Positions 9,047-16,062 are shown, counted from the first letter of the stretch. The stretch: DNA of 34,250 bases from a virus (IMGVR_UViG_3300008451_000398:1-34250), one strand, 5' to 3'. Notes: a model not told the origin generated them from the sequence alone. Made by a program: numbers and translations.

Positions 9047-9202
9047 TTAATCAATCTTTTTAATAGAATCTAAAAAATTAGCTATGTCGGAATCTGTTAC
9101 ATTCGTTTCATTAACTTTGTTTTTTAAATTAGCTTTACGCTCTTTTGATAATAAATAATTACCAAATCTAATCAAATCCTTTTTGTTGTAATACGTTACC
9201 AT
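9047..9202 (-). CDS. 51-residue conserved small protein
   Basis: ATG at 9200-9202 opens a complete frame of 51 residues beginning MVTYYNKKDLIRFGNYLLS and ending with TAA at 9047-9049, two bases before the next gene's ATG. The N-terminal pattern (YY-KKDL-FGNYLLS-ER) recalls a small protein often seen in Bacteroidetes phages, though that is from memory. It fills an otherwise empty gap in a tightly packed operon. Function unknown. Confidence 0.75.
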   Translation of the reverse strand: MVTYYNKKDLIRFGNYLLSKERKANLKNKVNETNVTDSDIANFLDSIKKID

Positions 9203-9248
9203 TTTTCTATATTTTCAATGGTTATGCCTACTCTATTAGCTTTTCGGC

Positions 9249-9701
9249 TTACGCTTGTGAACCTCTATTATAAATACTTAAATCAATATCAAACTGAAAA
9301 CCATCTAACCCATTACCTTTGTAATTTCTTAATGGTGTCAATGTAGATAAGTTTTGAATCTCAACTACTAAATCGTTATTTTTCCAACGTAAGTAGTTAA
9401 TTAAATCTAAAGCTATACTATTAGTTTCATTCATATTGTCTAATACGTTACTATCGTTTAGTAATTTAGAATTAGTCTTAATAGGTTTAATATCTCGCTG
9501 CTGCAATATAGTAATTTTATATGTAACTATCAAAGCATCTGTTTGAATATCTACATCTGTTAAATCAACATTAACAAGTGGGTAAATATTTTCTTTATTG
9601 AAATCTAAGTCAAACGTTGGAACTATTGAAATAGTATTAACAAGTGGGTTATTTTCAAACCTACCAATTACAAAATCGTTTAAAAGTGTTAATTCATTCA
9701 T
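9249..9701 (-). CDS. Tail terminator-like / tail completion protein
   Basis: A 150-residue protein without signal or membrane segments. Its alternating beta strands and helices, size and place beside gp10-like neck proteins fit a tail terminator or completion subunit. No motif proves this. It starts one base after the stop of the 83-residue gene. Confidence 0.45.
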   Translation of the reverse strand: MNELTLLNDFVIGRFENNPLVNTISIVPTFDLDFNKENIYPLVNVDLTDVDIQTDALIVTYKITILQQRDIKPIKTNSKLLNDSNVLDNMNETNSIALDLINYLRWKNNDLVVEIQNLSTLTPLRNYKGNGLDGFQFDIDLSIYNRGSQA

Positions 9702-9953
9702 CTATTTTATATTTTCTACGTCACGTTTTCTTATTAAATATTCTCCAATCAAAAGAGCCTTTTCAGTTTTCCATTTACCTATCGATTCCATTTTTGTAAA
9801 ATCCCCTTTACATAACACGTACATTATCTCAAAGTAAGCACCATAAAACTCAGCAAATTCTTTTCGAGCTATTGCGCCATCTGTTATCTTTTCAACTGAA
9901 GCTGTAACTGGTTTATTAAAAAGGTATTGAAACGGAGCTTTGATTTGTGACAT
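9702..9953 (-). CDS. Tail assembly chaperone, downstream (T-like) frame
   Basis: An 83-residue frame that overlaps the upstream 153-residue gene by 70 bp in the -1 frame. Just before its ATG, a run of nine T in the upstream gene would allow a -1 slip that reads F-D-Y-M and joins this frame without any stop. This is the arrangement of lambda G/GT-type tail assembly chaperones. It may therefore be made mostly as the C-terminal part of a ~210-residue fusion, although its ATG could also be used directly. Confidence 0.6.
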   Translation of the reverse strand: MSQIKAPFQYLFNKPVTASVEKITDGAIARKEFAEFYGAYFEIMYVLCKGDFTKMESIGKWKTEKALLIGEYLIRKRDVENIK

Positions 9954-10345
9954 ATAGTCAAAAAAAAAGACATTGCCTTTTGACCATCTGATAAACTAAC
10001 CTTATTCACGTCTACTTTTCCAAACCACCACAAAGGGCGTAATATTAATTTAAGTAAACTTTCATAATCTTTGTCATCTTTGAAATTCTCAGCATCTATA
10101 AAATTATCAAACTTGTTTAATTTACCTAATACAAACCAATAAGGAAAAAACCTCTTAGGATTGTTTTGTAATGCTATCCAAAACTCCTCAACATAAAGTG
10201 CCTCGTTTTCTGTAACCTCAGGATAAAAGTGTTCAATTACTTTATCAGCTATTAATACCAAATCTTCTGAATGTTCCGCAATCTCTTGAGAGAATTGTAA
10301 GAACTTCAAATAAGGTATGTCATGCATCGAGTTATACTTTGCCAT
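9884..10345 (-). CDS. Tail assembly chaperone, upstream (G-like) frame
   Basis: A 153-residue mostly helical protein (IPYLKFLQF... near the N terminus, a conserved-looking LRPLWWFGKV near 107-116). Its codons for MSFFL contain a T9 run at 9960-9968, beyond which about 25 more residues are read in zero frame. Length, frame relation to the next gene and position before neck and tail genes fit the G protein of a tail chaperone pair. It overlaps the 69-residue gene by 14 bp. Unlike in lambda, the tape measure gene is about 5 kb further on. Confidence 0.6.
   Translation of the reverse strand: MAKYNSMHDIPYLKFLQFSQEIAEHSEDLVLIADKVIEHFYPEVTENEALYVEEFWIALQNNPKRFFPYWFVLGKLNKFDNFIDAENFKDDKDYESLLKLILRPLWWFGKVDVNKVSLSDGQKAMSFFLTICHKSKLRFNTFLINQLQLQLKR
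9958..9970 (-). other. T9 slippery run, likely -1 frameshift site
   Basis: On the minus strand, TCTTTTTTTTTGAC is read as S-F-F-L-T in zero frame. A -1 slip on the T run yields TTT-GAC-TAT-ATG and enters the 83-residue frame. Poly-T of this length can also give transcriptional slippage. No downstream stem was worked out. Confidence 0.55.
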
Positions 10346-10541
10346 TCTTTTTTAATTTTGGTTGCTTAAACTTACCCCCTGCACTTTGATATTCATAAAC
10401 CGCTTTTAATTTGTAGCTATCAAATAATTCATTTGGAAATAACTCTTTAAAAGTTTCTTCGCTTTTTATTTCTTCTTTTACTATCTGTCTAAATTCCTTT
10501 TTTAAAAAAGGAAAAAAGTGTAATAGGTGTTCTTTTTTCAT
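10332..10541 (-). CDS. Small basic protein behind large terminase
   Basis: A 69-residue protein, Lys-rich at the C terminus (FKQPKLKKNGKV), with a helical N-terminal half (HFFPFLKKEFRQIVKEE). It starts 4 bases after the TerL stop and overlaps the tail chaperone gene by 14 bp, so it belongs to the same transcript. Family and function not recognised. Confidence 0.65.
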   Translation of the reverse strand: MKKEHLLHFFPFLKKEFRQIVKEEIKSEETFKELFPNELFDSYKLKAVYEYQSAGGKFKQPKLKKNGKV

Positions 10542-10545
10542 ATCT

Positions 10546-11826
10546 CTAATGTGTTATCAATCGTTTTCTTAATTGTTCTGTTATAGCGTATCTAAATGCG
10601 TCTATTGCGTGGTTATTATCATCAATCGGTTCTTCTTTTTGTTTATCGCTCCATCGATAATTGTCTAACTCTCTTTGCAAATTTAATGAATTTTTATCAA
10701 TAATTAACTCAAAATCTAAAATACTATTTATCGAATCTACAATTTTTGGTTTTTTACACTCTTTAATATTTAAGCCAGCACCTCTTAACTGAGCTATAAA
10801 CATAGGAACTGCGCTATCACACCATATTCTTTTTGTTCCCACCTCTTCCCTTATTTCTTTTAAAATAGTTTCAGGCGTTTGATGTGTTTTATAAAATATT
10901 TCTTTTAGATATATCTTTTTATTTTTTCTATCTAATAGCGTTTTGACTACTGCAGTTGGGTGTGTATAGCCTTGGTCCATTCCGTAAATTATTCCGTTTT
11001 CATTATCTGGGAAATCTCCAACATTATAGCTAAATATTATGCCCTCTGCAACATCTCTAAACGAACCTAAAACAATGTTCTTGTATTCCATTGCCTCACG
11101 TTTGAACTTAGTAGGTAAATCGTTTCTTAGCCTTGCATCGACTTTTAAATAATCTTCATATATCAAACGCAACCTTTCATATTCTAACCAGTTATGCTCT
11201 GCCATATTTTCTTTTCCATTGTCTAAATAGTTAGTGTGTATGTAAATAATATTATCTTTGATTCCATTAAATCCCTCAGGAATGCCATCGTAAAACTCTT
11301 TGTAAATCCAATGTGTTTTAGTTGGTGGGTTAAAAGATATTATAGACAAACATTGTACATCTTGCGCACGCATAGAACGTTTGATTTTAACCCAATCATC
11401 ATAACCTGTTAACTCTTCTCCCTCGTCTGTTATAAATATCGAATAATCTTCTAACGATTTTAATTTAGCGGTTTGAGTTCCTACGCTTGTTTTTTGTCCT
11501 GTAATAGTTATTTTACCAATCGATGGCTTATGTCTATAATTATTATTTGCAAATTCAAACTCCTGCGAAACGCCTAACATTTCAAGCCTATTATCTAATG
11601 CCTGAGTAATTGAATTGTCAGTACTTGACATTGTTTGTCTTGTGTATAATATCCTATGATTGTAATCACTTGAAGCTACTCCAACAAAAGTAGATAAAGC
11701 AAATGACTTACCACTATCACGACCTCCAGAAATTAGTATAGTATCAATTTTAGCTAATTTCGAGTTTGTTCCTTTAGCGTTCAGTATTTCAAATAACGGA
11801 TTATATTTTTCGCTAAATTGTATCAT
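10546..11826 (-). CDS. terL: Terminase large subunit
   Basis: A 426-residue packaging motor of the PBSX/SPP1-like class. The ATPase domain shows Walker A GGRDSGKS at 34-41, Walker B YSIFITDE with D134-E135, and a coupling motif SIISFNPP at 161-168. The nuclease domain has the three acidic positions expected: D284 in GMDQGYTHP, D337 in RIWCDSAVP, and D409 in NHAIDAFRYA. It cuts and pumps DNA into the prohead together with the small subunit and portal. It overlaps the small subunit gene by 4 bp (ATGA). All key residues appear intact. Confidence 0.95.
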   Translation of the reverse strand: MIQFSEKYNPLFEILNAKGTNSKLAKIDTILISGGRDSGKSFALSTFVGVASSDYNHRILYTRQTMSSTDNSITQALDNRLEMLGVSQEFEFANNNYRHKPSIGKITITGQKTSVGTQTAKLKSLEDYSIFITDEGEELTGYDDWVKIKRSMRAQDVQCLSIISFNPPTKTHWIYKEFYDGIPEGFNGIKDNIIYIHTNYLDNGKENMAEHNWLEYERLRLIYEDYLKVDARLRNDLPTKFKREAMEYKNIVLGSFRDVAEGIIFSYNVGDFPDNENGIIYGMDQGYTHPTAVVKTLLDRKNKKIYLKEIFYKTHQTPETILKEIREEVGTKRIWCDSAVPMFIAQLRGAGLNIKECKKPKIVDSINSILDFELIIDKNSLNLQRELDNYRWSDKQKEEPIDDNNHAIDAFRYAITEQLRKRLITH

Positions 11827-12095
11827 GTTTTTTTAACAAATTCAATCTTAGGGCGTTCTGTTACTTTTATTTCGCCAACGTAATCAACGGACTTAAGAGT
11901 AGGCAAACAGAATTTAGCCATCTCTAAAGTAAACTTAACACGCTCTGCTGGTCTTAGTTGTTCAAAGTCTGATTGTAATTGAACAAGGTTAGCCTCAACA
12001 AGCGCTTGAAATTTCTCTCTTACGTCTGCTGTGGCTTTATTTGGAGTTCCTTTTTGTCTACCTCCTTTTTTCTCTTCTCCTTTTGGTCTTGCCAT
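11823..12095 (-). CDS. terS: Terminase small subunit
   Basis: A 90-residue protein with the basic N-terminal motif GGRQKGTPNKAT typical of small terminases of Bacteroidetes phages, followed by a helical region (VREKFQALVEANLVQLQ). It recognises phage DNA and starts packaging with TerL, whose start it overlaps by 4 bp. It begins the long virion operon and is preceded by a possible promoter and a small palindrome. Confidence 0.88.
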   Translation of the reverse strand: MARPKGEEKKGGRQKGTPNKATADVREKFQALVEANLVQLQSDFEQLRPAERVKFTLEMAKFCLPTLKSVDYVGEIKVTERPKIEFVKKT

Positions 12096-12102
12096 ACTAC
12101 TG

Positions 12103-12142
12103 AAATACTACTTTAGTATTTGGGTGTTTAAATACAAATTTA
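12103..12142 (-). promoter_or_regulatory. Possible promoter and palindrome before terS
   Basis: TAAATTTG at 12135-12142 (minus strand) matches the Bacteroidetes -7 box, but no TTG lies 17-23 bp upstream. Between it and the terS start is a palindrome, AAATACT at 12103-12109 pairing with AGTATTT at 12115-12121, with a 5-base loop. It could be an operator or an mRNA hairpin near the start codon. Confidence 0.4.
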
Positions 12143-12161
12143 GTAAATTAATTGATATGTT

Positions 12162-12302
12162 TTACATTTTTATCCCGAAATATAAAAAATCGAGTAATTT
12201 AATTATCTCTTTCAATCGTTTAGGGTTATCTTTAGAAATGTATAGCTTATCTCTTTCGTTTTCTAATTCTTTGAAGTTTAGTTTAGTTTTTTTATTTTCC
12301 AT
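12162..12302 (-). CDS. 46-residue protein
   Basis: ATG at 12300-12302 opens MENKKTKLNFKELENERDK and the frame ends with TAA at 12162-12164. It overlaps the previous small gene by 25 bp. It is charged and helical with a hydrophobic C-terminal end. Typical of the short accessory genes in this region; function unknown. Confidence 0.55.
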   Translation of the reverse strand: MENKKTKLNFKELENERDKLYISKDNPKRLKEIIKLLDFLYFGIKM

Positions 12303-12454
12303 ACTCCTATTGTGTTTTCATCTGAAAACTCATTAATATCACATTCTTTTAATGGCAAATTTAAGACTTCATTATTTATTTTATCGTTATCCACTAAAAT
12401 ACACTTATCGTTTTCAAAAATAGGTCCGTTATCAACACTATACCCTTTTTTCAT
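12278..12454 (-). CDS. 58-residue acidic protein
   Basis: ATG at 12452-12454 opens MKKGYSVDNGPIFENDKC and the frame ends with TAA at 12278-12280. It overlaps small genes on both sides by 17-25 bp, as in a translationally coupled string. No motif or membrane segment. Function unknown. Confidence 0.55.
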   Translation of the reverse strand: MKKGYSVDNGPIFENDKCILVDNDKINNEVLNLPLKECDINEFSDENTIGVWKIKKLN

Positions 12455-12566
12455 AATCTTTAGTTTTTAATTCGTGTTCATCACAAACTTCATTATTGTA
12501 GTCAATTCTTAAACCGCAAGTATTTTTGTATTTGCAGTTCTTACAAGTTTTTTCGTAATCTTCCAT
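12438..12566 (-). CDS. 42-residue cysteine-rich protein, possible zinc-binding
   Basis: ATG at 12564-12566 is preceded by AAAACTAAACACA, the A-rich leader style of this genome, and the frame ends with TAG at 12438-12440. The sequence has C-K-N-C at 8-11, then C17 and C28, a CxxC-x5-C-x10-C spacing that could bind a metal or an Fe-S cluster. It lies just behind the NinG-like gene. Function unknown. Confidence 0.6.
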   Translation of the reverse strand: MEDYEKTCKNCKYKNTCGLRIDYNNEVCDEHELKTKDYEKRV

Positions 12567-12578
12567 TGTGTTTAGTTT

Positions 12579-13214
12579 TTAGTTATAAATTCCTAATCGT
12601 TCATTATATTTTTTTCTTAGTTCTAATCTTACATTAGCAGAATAAGTTAAATCAGCTTTTTGTAATTCTTTTACTATTTGCCTTGCTATCTTAATTTTTT
12701 CTGCATAATCATTTTTAGCCATTTTAAGCAACGGAAATAATTTTGGTATATCAAACTTTACATATTCCCAATATTGTTTACTATAACGCTCTATTAGACC
12801 TAAATCGTATTTGTGTGTGTTTGCTGACTTCCAATTATTACAATAAAAATCTTGTAAGTGAATATTATCTAAATGAAATCTTATTGTTTTGTTTGAACCA
12901 ACGCTGTGATAATGCCCACCAGCTAAAGTTTTTTGTCCACCACAGCTTATGCAACCCGTTTCTTTGTCGATTAACCTTGCTATGTGATTTATTTCATCTT
13001 GCAAGTCGCTTTCAAAATCGGATTTAGTTTTAAGGCTTTCTTTAATTACTTTCTTTTCCTTTTGCCATTGCTTTACTCTTTGCTTTTCCTTTTCAGCTTT
13101 TACAAACTCGTTAAATGCTTTTATACATTCGTCGTCTGAAAGACAGAAATTTTGAAACTTATACTTAGGTATAAACTTTTCTTTGTGGTATTTACATTTT
13201 GGGAGTCTGTTCAT
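12579..13214 (-). CDS. ninG: NinG/Rap-like recombination protein
   Basis: A 211-residue protein matching lambda NinG (Rap) in layout: an N-terminal Cys/His-containing part (CKYHKEKFIP), a long charged helix, then LQDEINHIARLIDK, CISCGGQ, GGHYHSVGSN and a C-terminal NWKSANTHKYDLGLIERYS. The CxxC and GGHYH residues form the zinc-bound nuclease-like core. In lambda this protein affects recombination and cuts branched DNA. It is close to the NinB-like gene, the ERF protein and the SSB-like protein, which together form a phage recombination set. Confidence 0.85.
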   Translation of the reverse strand: MNRLPKCKYHKEKFIPKYKFQNFCLSDDECIKAFNEFVKAEKEKQRVKQWQKEKKVIKESLKTKSDFESDLQDEINHIARLIDKETGCISCGGQKTLAGGHYHSVGSNKTIRFHLDNIHLQDFYCNNWKSANTHKYDLGLIERYSKQYWEYVKFDIPKLFPLLKMAKNDYAEKIKIARQIVKELQKADLTYSANVRLELRKKYNERLGIYN

Positions 13215-13266
13215 TTTTAATTAGTTGCATAAGTTAATAGCGGTTAGCGAATAGTTATAAGTAACT
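13210..13266 (-). repeat. Leader shared with the gene at 25194
   Basis: Read on the minus strand, the stretch before the NinG-like gene starts AAAGTTACTTATAACT and ends TTATGCAACT. The plus strand at 25156-25202 has the same start (16 of 16) and the same end, with roughly 35 of 46 positions identical by eye. The two copies are inverted relative to each other and 12 kb apart. Confidence 0.55.
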
Positions 13267-13419
13267 TTACTCATCATTGCGGTTAAAGAGATTGCGAAAG
13301 AATTTTTTACGTCCGTATCTTTTCCAAAAACCTTTTTTATAATAATCTTTGATAGGTTTTCCACAATCTCCTTCCCAATAATTGAAGTAGCTTTCTGTTT
13401 TAGGTCTTGCTATTTTCAT
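13267..13419 (-). CDS. 50-residue basic aromatic protein
   Basis: ATG at 13417-13419 overlaps the stop codon of the preceding gene (TAATG) and the frame ends with TAA at 13267-13269. The protein begins MKIARPKTESYFNYWEGDCG and continues with many Lys, Arg and aromatic residues. No domain recognised; it may bind nucleic acid. Confidence 0.55.
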   Translation of the reverse strand: MKIARPKTESYFNYWEGDCGKPIKDYYKKGFWKRYGRKKFFRNLFNRNDE

Positions 13420-13625
13420 TAAAAATTATATTCTTTGTCAATTATAAAAACTTTATAAAGTTCTCCAATTGTATGTTCGTCAGCAACAACTTTATTTTGA
13501 TGTTTAAAAACATACTTTTTGCCACTCGGTGCTTTTTTTACATTTCTTAAACACCATTTTGCAAATTCAATAGCGTGTTGTTCGGCTATTTTTGCACTCG
13601 CTTCAATTTTTTCGTCTTGTGTCAT
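13419..13625 (-). CDS. Small phage protein, paralogue of 13603 and 24711 genes
   Basis: A 68-residue protein containing IAEQHAIEFAKWCLRN, the same core as VADNYAVEFGEYLDSL in the next gene upstream and IFDNYAIEFAEWVRKE in the plus-strand gene at 24711, followed in each by a C-terminal ELxxxF segment. This core (AxEFAxW) is common in small early proteins of Bacteroidetes phages. It overlaps the upstream copy by 23 bp. Function unknown. Confidence 0.65.
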   Translation of the reverse strand: MTQDEKIEASAKIAEQHAIEFAKWCLRNVKKAPSGKKYVFKHQNKVVADEHTIGELYKVFIIDKEYNF

Positions 13626-13842
13626 AATTATTTTCCTTTTTAAATATTTGTAATATTTCTTTTATTGATTTATTTCCAATATCATCAGCAGTTAAACTAT
13701 CTAAATATTCTCCAAATTCAACAGCATAATTATCTGCAACACTTACACATTGTTCAATAGTTTCGAAATCTTCATTTCGCATTAAGTTGTGTCGCATAAC
13801 AATACTATCAAAACTGTTTTTTAATATAAATCCATTTTTCAT
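13603..13842 (-). CDS. Small phage protein, paralogue following element A
   Basis: A 79-residue protein with the VADNYAVEFGEYLDSL core and a C-terminal IKEILQIFKKE, close to KELLEIFKKEKGL of the gene at 24711. Its start lies 17 bases behind the GTT core of the palindromic element A, and its 22-base leader is the same as that of the 24711 gene. The leaders are far more alike than the proteins. Function unknown. Confidence 0.68.
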   Translation of the reverse strand: MKNGFILKNSFDSIVMRHNLMRNEDFETIEQCVSVADNYAVEFGEYLDSLTADDIGNKSIKEILQIFKKENNYDTRRKN

Positions 13843-13858
13843 AATAAAAGCTACTTAT

Positions 13859-13983
13859 AACATCGGCTTTGCTCTATTGCGGTTTTAGGCTTAACTGAAT
13901 GTTCGGTTTGTATTTGTTAATTTTGTTTTTAAATCTAATCTTTTGGCTTCCTTTTCCGCAACAAAGCAAAGCCGAGAAACGTT
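13859..13983 (-). repeat. attC-like palindromic element A
   Basis: A 125-bp element beginning (minus strand) with AACGTTTCTCGGC and ending GCCGATGTT. The outer arms pair over about 21 bases at 18 positions, with a 4-base extra GTTT in one arm that would bulge out. It lies 26 bases behind the methyltransferase stop and 17 bases before the next gene. With its flanks (13840-13985) it is identical at 129 of 146 positions to element D, without gaps. The integron-like interpretation is inference. Confidence 0.75.
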
Positions 13984-14008
13984 ACCAGCAATGCCAGAAC
14001 CGACACCG

Positions 14009-14710
14009 CTAAAACAACCGTAATTGTGATTTAAAGTCATTAAAACGCTTTTCTTGTTTCTCATAATATTCTTGGTCTATTTCAAATCCTACAAAGTTGA
14101 ACCCTCCTTTATACGCTGCAATCCTACTGCTTCCACTTCCTAAATGTGTATCTAAAATCAAATCATTTGGCTTTGCGTAATTGTGGAGCAACCAATCGTA
14201 TAACTTAACTGGCTTTTGAGTTGGGTGTATTTTATCATCTTTTATAGAGTTAATCTGCTTTATAACGCTATTATTAAAACTACAATAAGCTATTTCAAAT
14301 CTTGATAAGTATTTTAAACCAGTAATTTTTTTATCCCAAATAATTAAATTATTAGAATTGCCTAAATGGTCTGTCAGATAATTATAACCCCAAATAATTT
14401 GATTTTTAGAAACTCTTTTTAATTCTGTAAAATATTCTTTATTTGGTGCAACATCCCATTTTTTTGCTTTTTCTGCAAATGCTATACTTTTATTTTTGTC
14501 CCCAGATAATATGTGTTCAATACCACCCCAATTACACCCATAAGGCGGGTCAACTATTGCCAAATCAAAATGCTTATCTGCATAGCGTTTTAATGCCGTT
14601 ACACAATCTTCCAAATAAACCTCCGATGAAGGCACTGCTGGTAACACGTGCTTTACAAAAGCGGGGGTTTCCGTTTTCAAAGGAACATTCTCGTTAAATA
14701 TATCATTCAT
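14009..14710 (-). CDS. DNA methyltransferase, beta class (N6A or N4C)
   Basis: A 233-residue amino-methyltransferase. Motif IV is AIVDPPYG with D54-P-P-Y57; HPTQKPV follows at 162-168; the SAM-binding motif I is ILDTHLGSGSS around 185-195. The order IV then I marks the beta class. It probably protects phage DNA from host restriction. The catalytic core appears complete. The first ~26 residues are encoded within the arm of element B and look unlike the family, so a later start (GTG codons at residues 22 and 26) is possible, although the ATG at 14710 has a good A-rich leader. The gene is bounded by inverted copies of GTTACCAGCARTGCC. Confidence 0.9.
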   Translation of the reverse strand: MNDIFNENVPLKTETPAFVKHVLPAVPSSEVYLEDCVTALKRYADKHFDLAIVDPPYGCNWGGIEHILSGDKNKSIAFAEKAKKWDVAPNKEYFTELKRVSKNQIIWGYNYLTDHLGNSNNLIIWDKKITGLKYLSRFEIAYCSFNNSVIKQINSIKDDKIHPTQKPVKLYDWLLHNYAKPNDLILDTHLGSGSSRIAAYKGGFNFVGFEIDQEYYEKQEKRFNDFKSQLRLF

Positions 14711-14765
14711 CTTTCTAATTAATTTTAGTGGTTAAATGCCCCGCCTTCGCAAAGCACCATACGTT
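14643..14765 (-). repeat. attC-like palindromic element B
   Basis: A 123-bp element beginning (minus strand) TATAACGTATGGTGCTTTGC and ending GCAAAAC-like arm then CACGTGTT. Arms TAACGTATGGTGCTTTGCG and the complement of the right end agree except for a few bases and a short bulge. It starts 12 bases behind the stop of the 90-residue gene, but its second arm lies inside the predicted start of the methyltransferase gene, unlike elements A, C and D. Confidence 0.65.
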
Positions 14766-14776
14766 ATAAGAAATAG

Positions 14777-15049
14777 CTACGATTTCGTTTCCAAAGAAAT
14801 TCCAGTTGATTTAGCTAAATCTTCTTTAAATTTCTCAATTATTTTTTTGCAAGTAAAACTTACATAAAATCCTTGCGTATATTTTTCTCGGTATTCTTTT
14901 ACGATTTCTTCAACCGTCCAAGTATATCCATTTTCTTTGATGAATTTTTCAATACGATTATCTAAATCGGTTATAAATTCGTCCATTTGGTGTAAACCAT
15001 TTTCAATTAAGCTATCCATTTGATTGGCCATATAATTTCCTGTGTCCAT
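14777..15049 (-). CDS. 90-residue protein between elements C and B
   Basis: A helical, charged 90-residue protein (MDTGNYMANQMDSLIENG at the start; YTWTVEEIVKEYREKYTQGF near 53-72) without membrane segments or known motifs. It is flanked by attC-like elements on both sides, C upstream and B downstream, so the gene plus B has the form of a single cassette. Function unknown. Confidence 0.65.
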   Translation of the reverse strand: MDTGNYMANQMDSLIENGLHQMDEFITDLDNRIEKFIKENGYTWTVEEIVKEYREKYTQGFYVSFTCKKIIEKFKEDLAKSTGISLETKS

Positions 15050-15083
15050 TTTAATTTTGTTTTTGCAAACCGCTACTTCTTAT

Positions 15084-15209
15084 AACAAGTGTTTGGCAAA
15101 AAAGCGGGTTCGGTTATTAATTTAATGTTTGTTGTTTACTTTGTTAGTTTAGGGCTTAATCGAAAAATTAGGATTTTTTATCCGCTTCTTCGCCAAGCAC
15201 TCAAACGTT
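15084..15209 (-). repeat. attC-like palindromic element C
   Basis: A 126-bp element beginning (minus strand) TAACGTTTGAGTGCTTGGC and ending GCCAAACACTTGTT. The arms pair as an interrupted stem with small bulges. The stop codon TAA of the NinB-like gene is part of its first core. The flank behind the last GTT, ATAAGAAGTAGC, matches that of A and D (ATAAGTAGC). Confidence 0.7.
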
Positions 15210-15642
15210 AATCTAATTCTAATTTAATATTATCGTTTGGATTCGGTATCATTACTCCAAAGAAGTCAAAAATCCATTCTCTTATTTCTGCAAAGTAATC
15301 CATCATTTGCGAGGTACTTAATTCAGTGCTTGACTTTATACGTTCGATTGTTTCTCCTGTTTGCTCATTCACTAAAATATTTTCTTTTAAGAATTTAAGT
15401 TTTAGTATTTCATGAGTTTGTTCGTTTGACATAACGTGTCCAGCTTCTTTTAAGCAGTTTCTAACTATCGGAATACAACACGACCAATAATAAGCATTTT
15501 GCGGATTTGAGCGTTTCTTTTTAGTTCTTTCAATTCTTATTGTTATTTGCTTACCTTCAAAAGATTGTATTGCATCGGTTAAAAGATTTCTATTTCTTGT
15601 TACTATTCCGTTTTTAACTTCGCTTCTTATTTCGTAAATCAT
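15208..15642 (-). CDS. ninB: NinB/Orf-like recombination mediator
   Basis: A 144-residue protein with the family pattern KKKRSNPQNAYYWSCCIPIV at about 41-60 and a C-terminal MMDYFAEIREW...IPNPND. NinB (Orf) in lambda binds ssDNA and helps load annealing proteins, replacing RecFOR; here it would work with the ERF protein and the SSB-like protein encoded upstream. Its TAA stop overlaps the first core of element C. Confidence 0.8.
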   Translation of the reverse strand: MIYEIRSEVKNGIVTRNRNLLTDAIQSFEGKQITIRIERTKKKRSNPQNAYYWSCCIPIVRNCLKEAGHVMSNEQTHEILKLKFLKENILVNEQTGETIERIKSSTELSTSQMMDYFAEIREWIFDFFGVMIPNPNDNIKLELD

Positions 15643-15664
15643 AACGCAATATACTTATTTTTAG

Positions 15665-15889
15665 TTACTTGTGCAAGTTTTGATTTAAAAATTTCTTAAT
15701 AATATCTATTTGAAATTCATTTAAAATAACTTCAATAAATTCATTTTCTTGCTCTAATGCTATTGAAAAATTGCCATCTTTATAATTGTAAAATTGTAAT
15801 TTAATATTTATTAAATCAAAATTAATTTCATGCTCTGTAATACTTTGTATTTTTAATCTTCTTTTTTCTTCTTCTGTAATATTTTCCAT
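15665..15889 (-). CDS. 74-residue hypothetical protein
   Basis: A charged 74-residue protein (MENITEEEKRRLKIQS start; beta-like middle INIKLQFYNYKDG; C-terminal helix NEFQIDIIKKFLNQNL). It sits between the frameshifted winged-helix gene and the NinB-like gene in the same direction. No family recognised. Confidence 0.55.
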   Translation of the reverse strand: MENITEEEKRRLKIQSITEHEINFDLINIKLQFYNYKDGNFSIALEQENEFIEVILNEFQIDIIKKFLNQNLHK

Positions 15890-15893
15890 AATC

Positions 15894-16062
15894 TTAATTA
15901 TTTTCGTTTAACTTCCATACATACTCACTTCTTCCATACATTCCAATTCGCTTCTCATCTGTTTTAATTAGCTTACCTTGTTTTGTAAGGTTGGTTAATG
16001 CTCTGCGTAACGTTATTCTTTAAAGTTGTTCCGCTTTCTTTTGTTGTGTTATAATAACTCAT
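15894..16062 (-). pseudogene. Frameshifted small winged-helix-like gene
   Basis: ATG at 16060-16062, behind a good A-rich leader, starts MSYYNTTKESGTTLK. In zero frame it stops after 29 residues, but one base further the reading continues as ITLRRALTNLTKQGKLIK...GMYGRSEYVWKLNENN up to TAA at 15894-15896. The whole interval is 169 bases, one more than a whole number of codons. Together they form a 55-residue protein resembling small phage winged-helix proteins. It may be a broken gene, a sequencing error in AAAGAATAA, or a programmed +1 shift. Confidence 0.7.

Noticed and set aside
12031-12336. Plus-strand 101-residue frame across terS and the small genes before it
   Set aside because: The minus strand has terS plus well-started, overlapping small genes; the plus frame has no family resemblance or leader.
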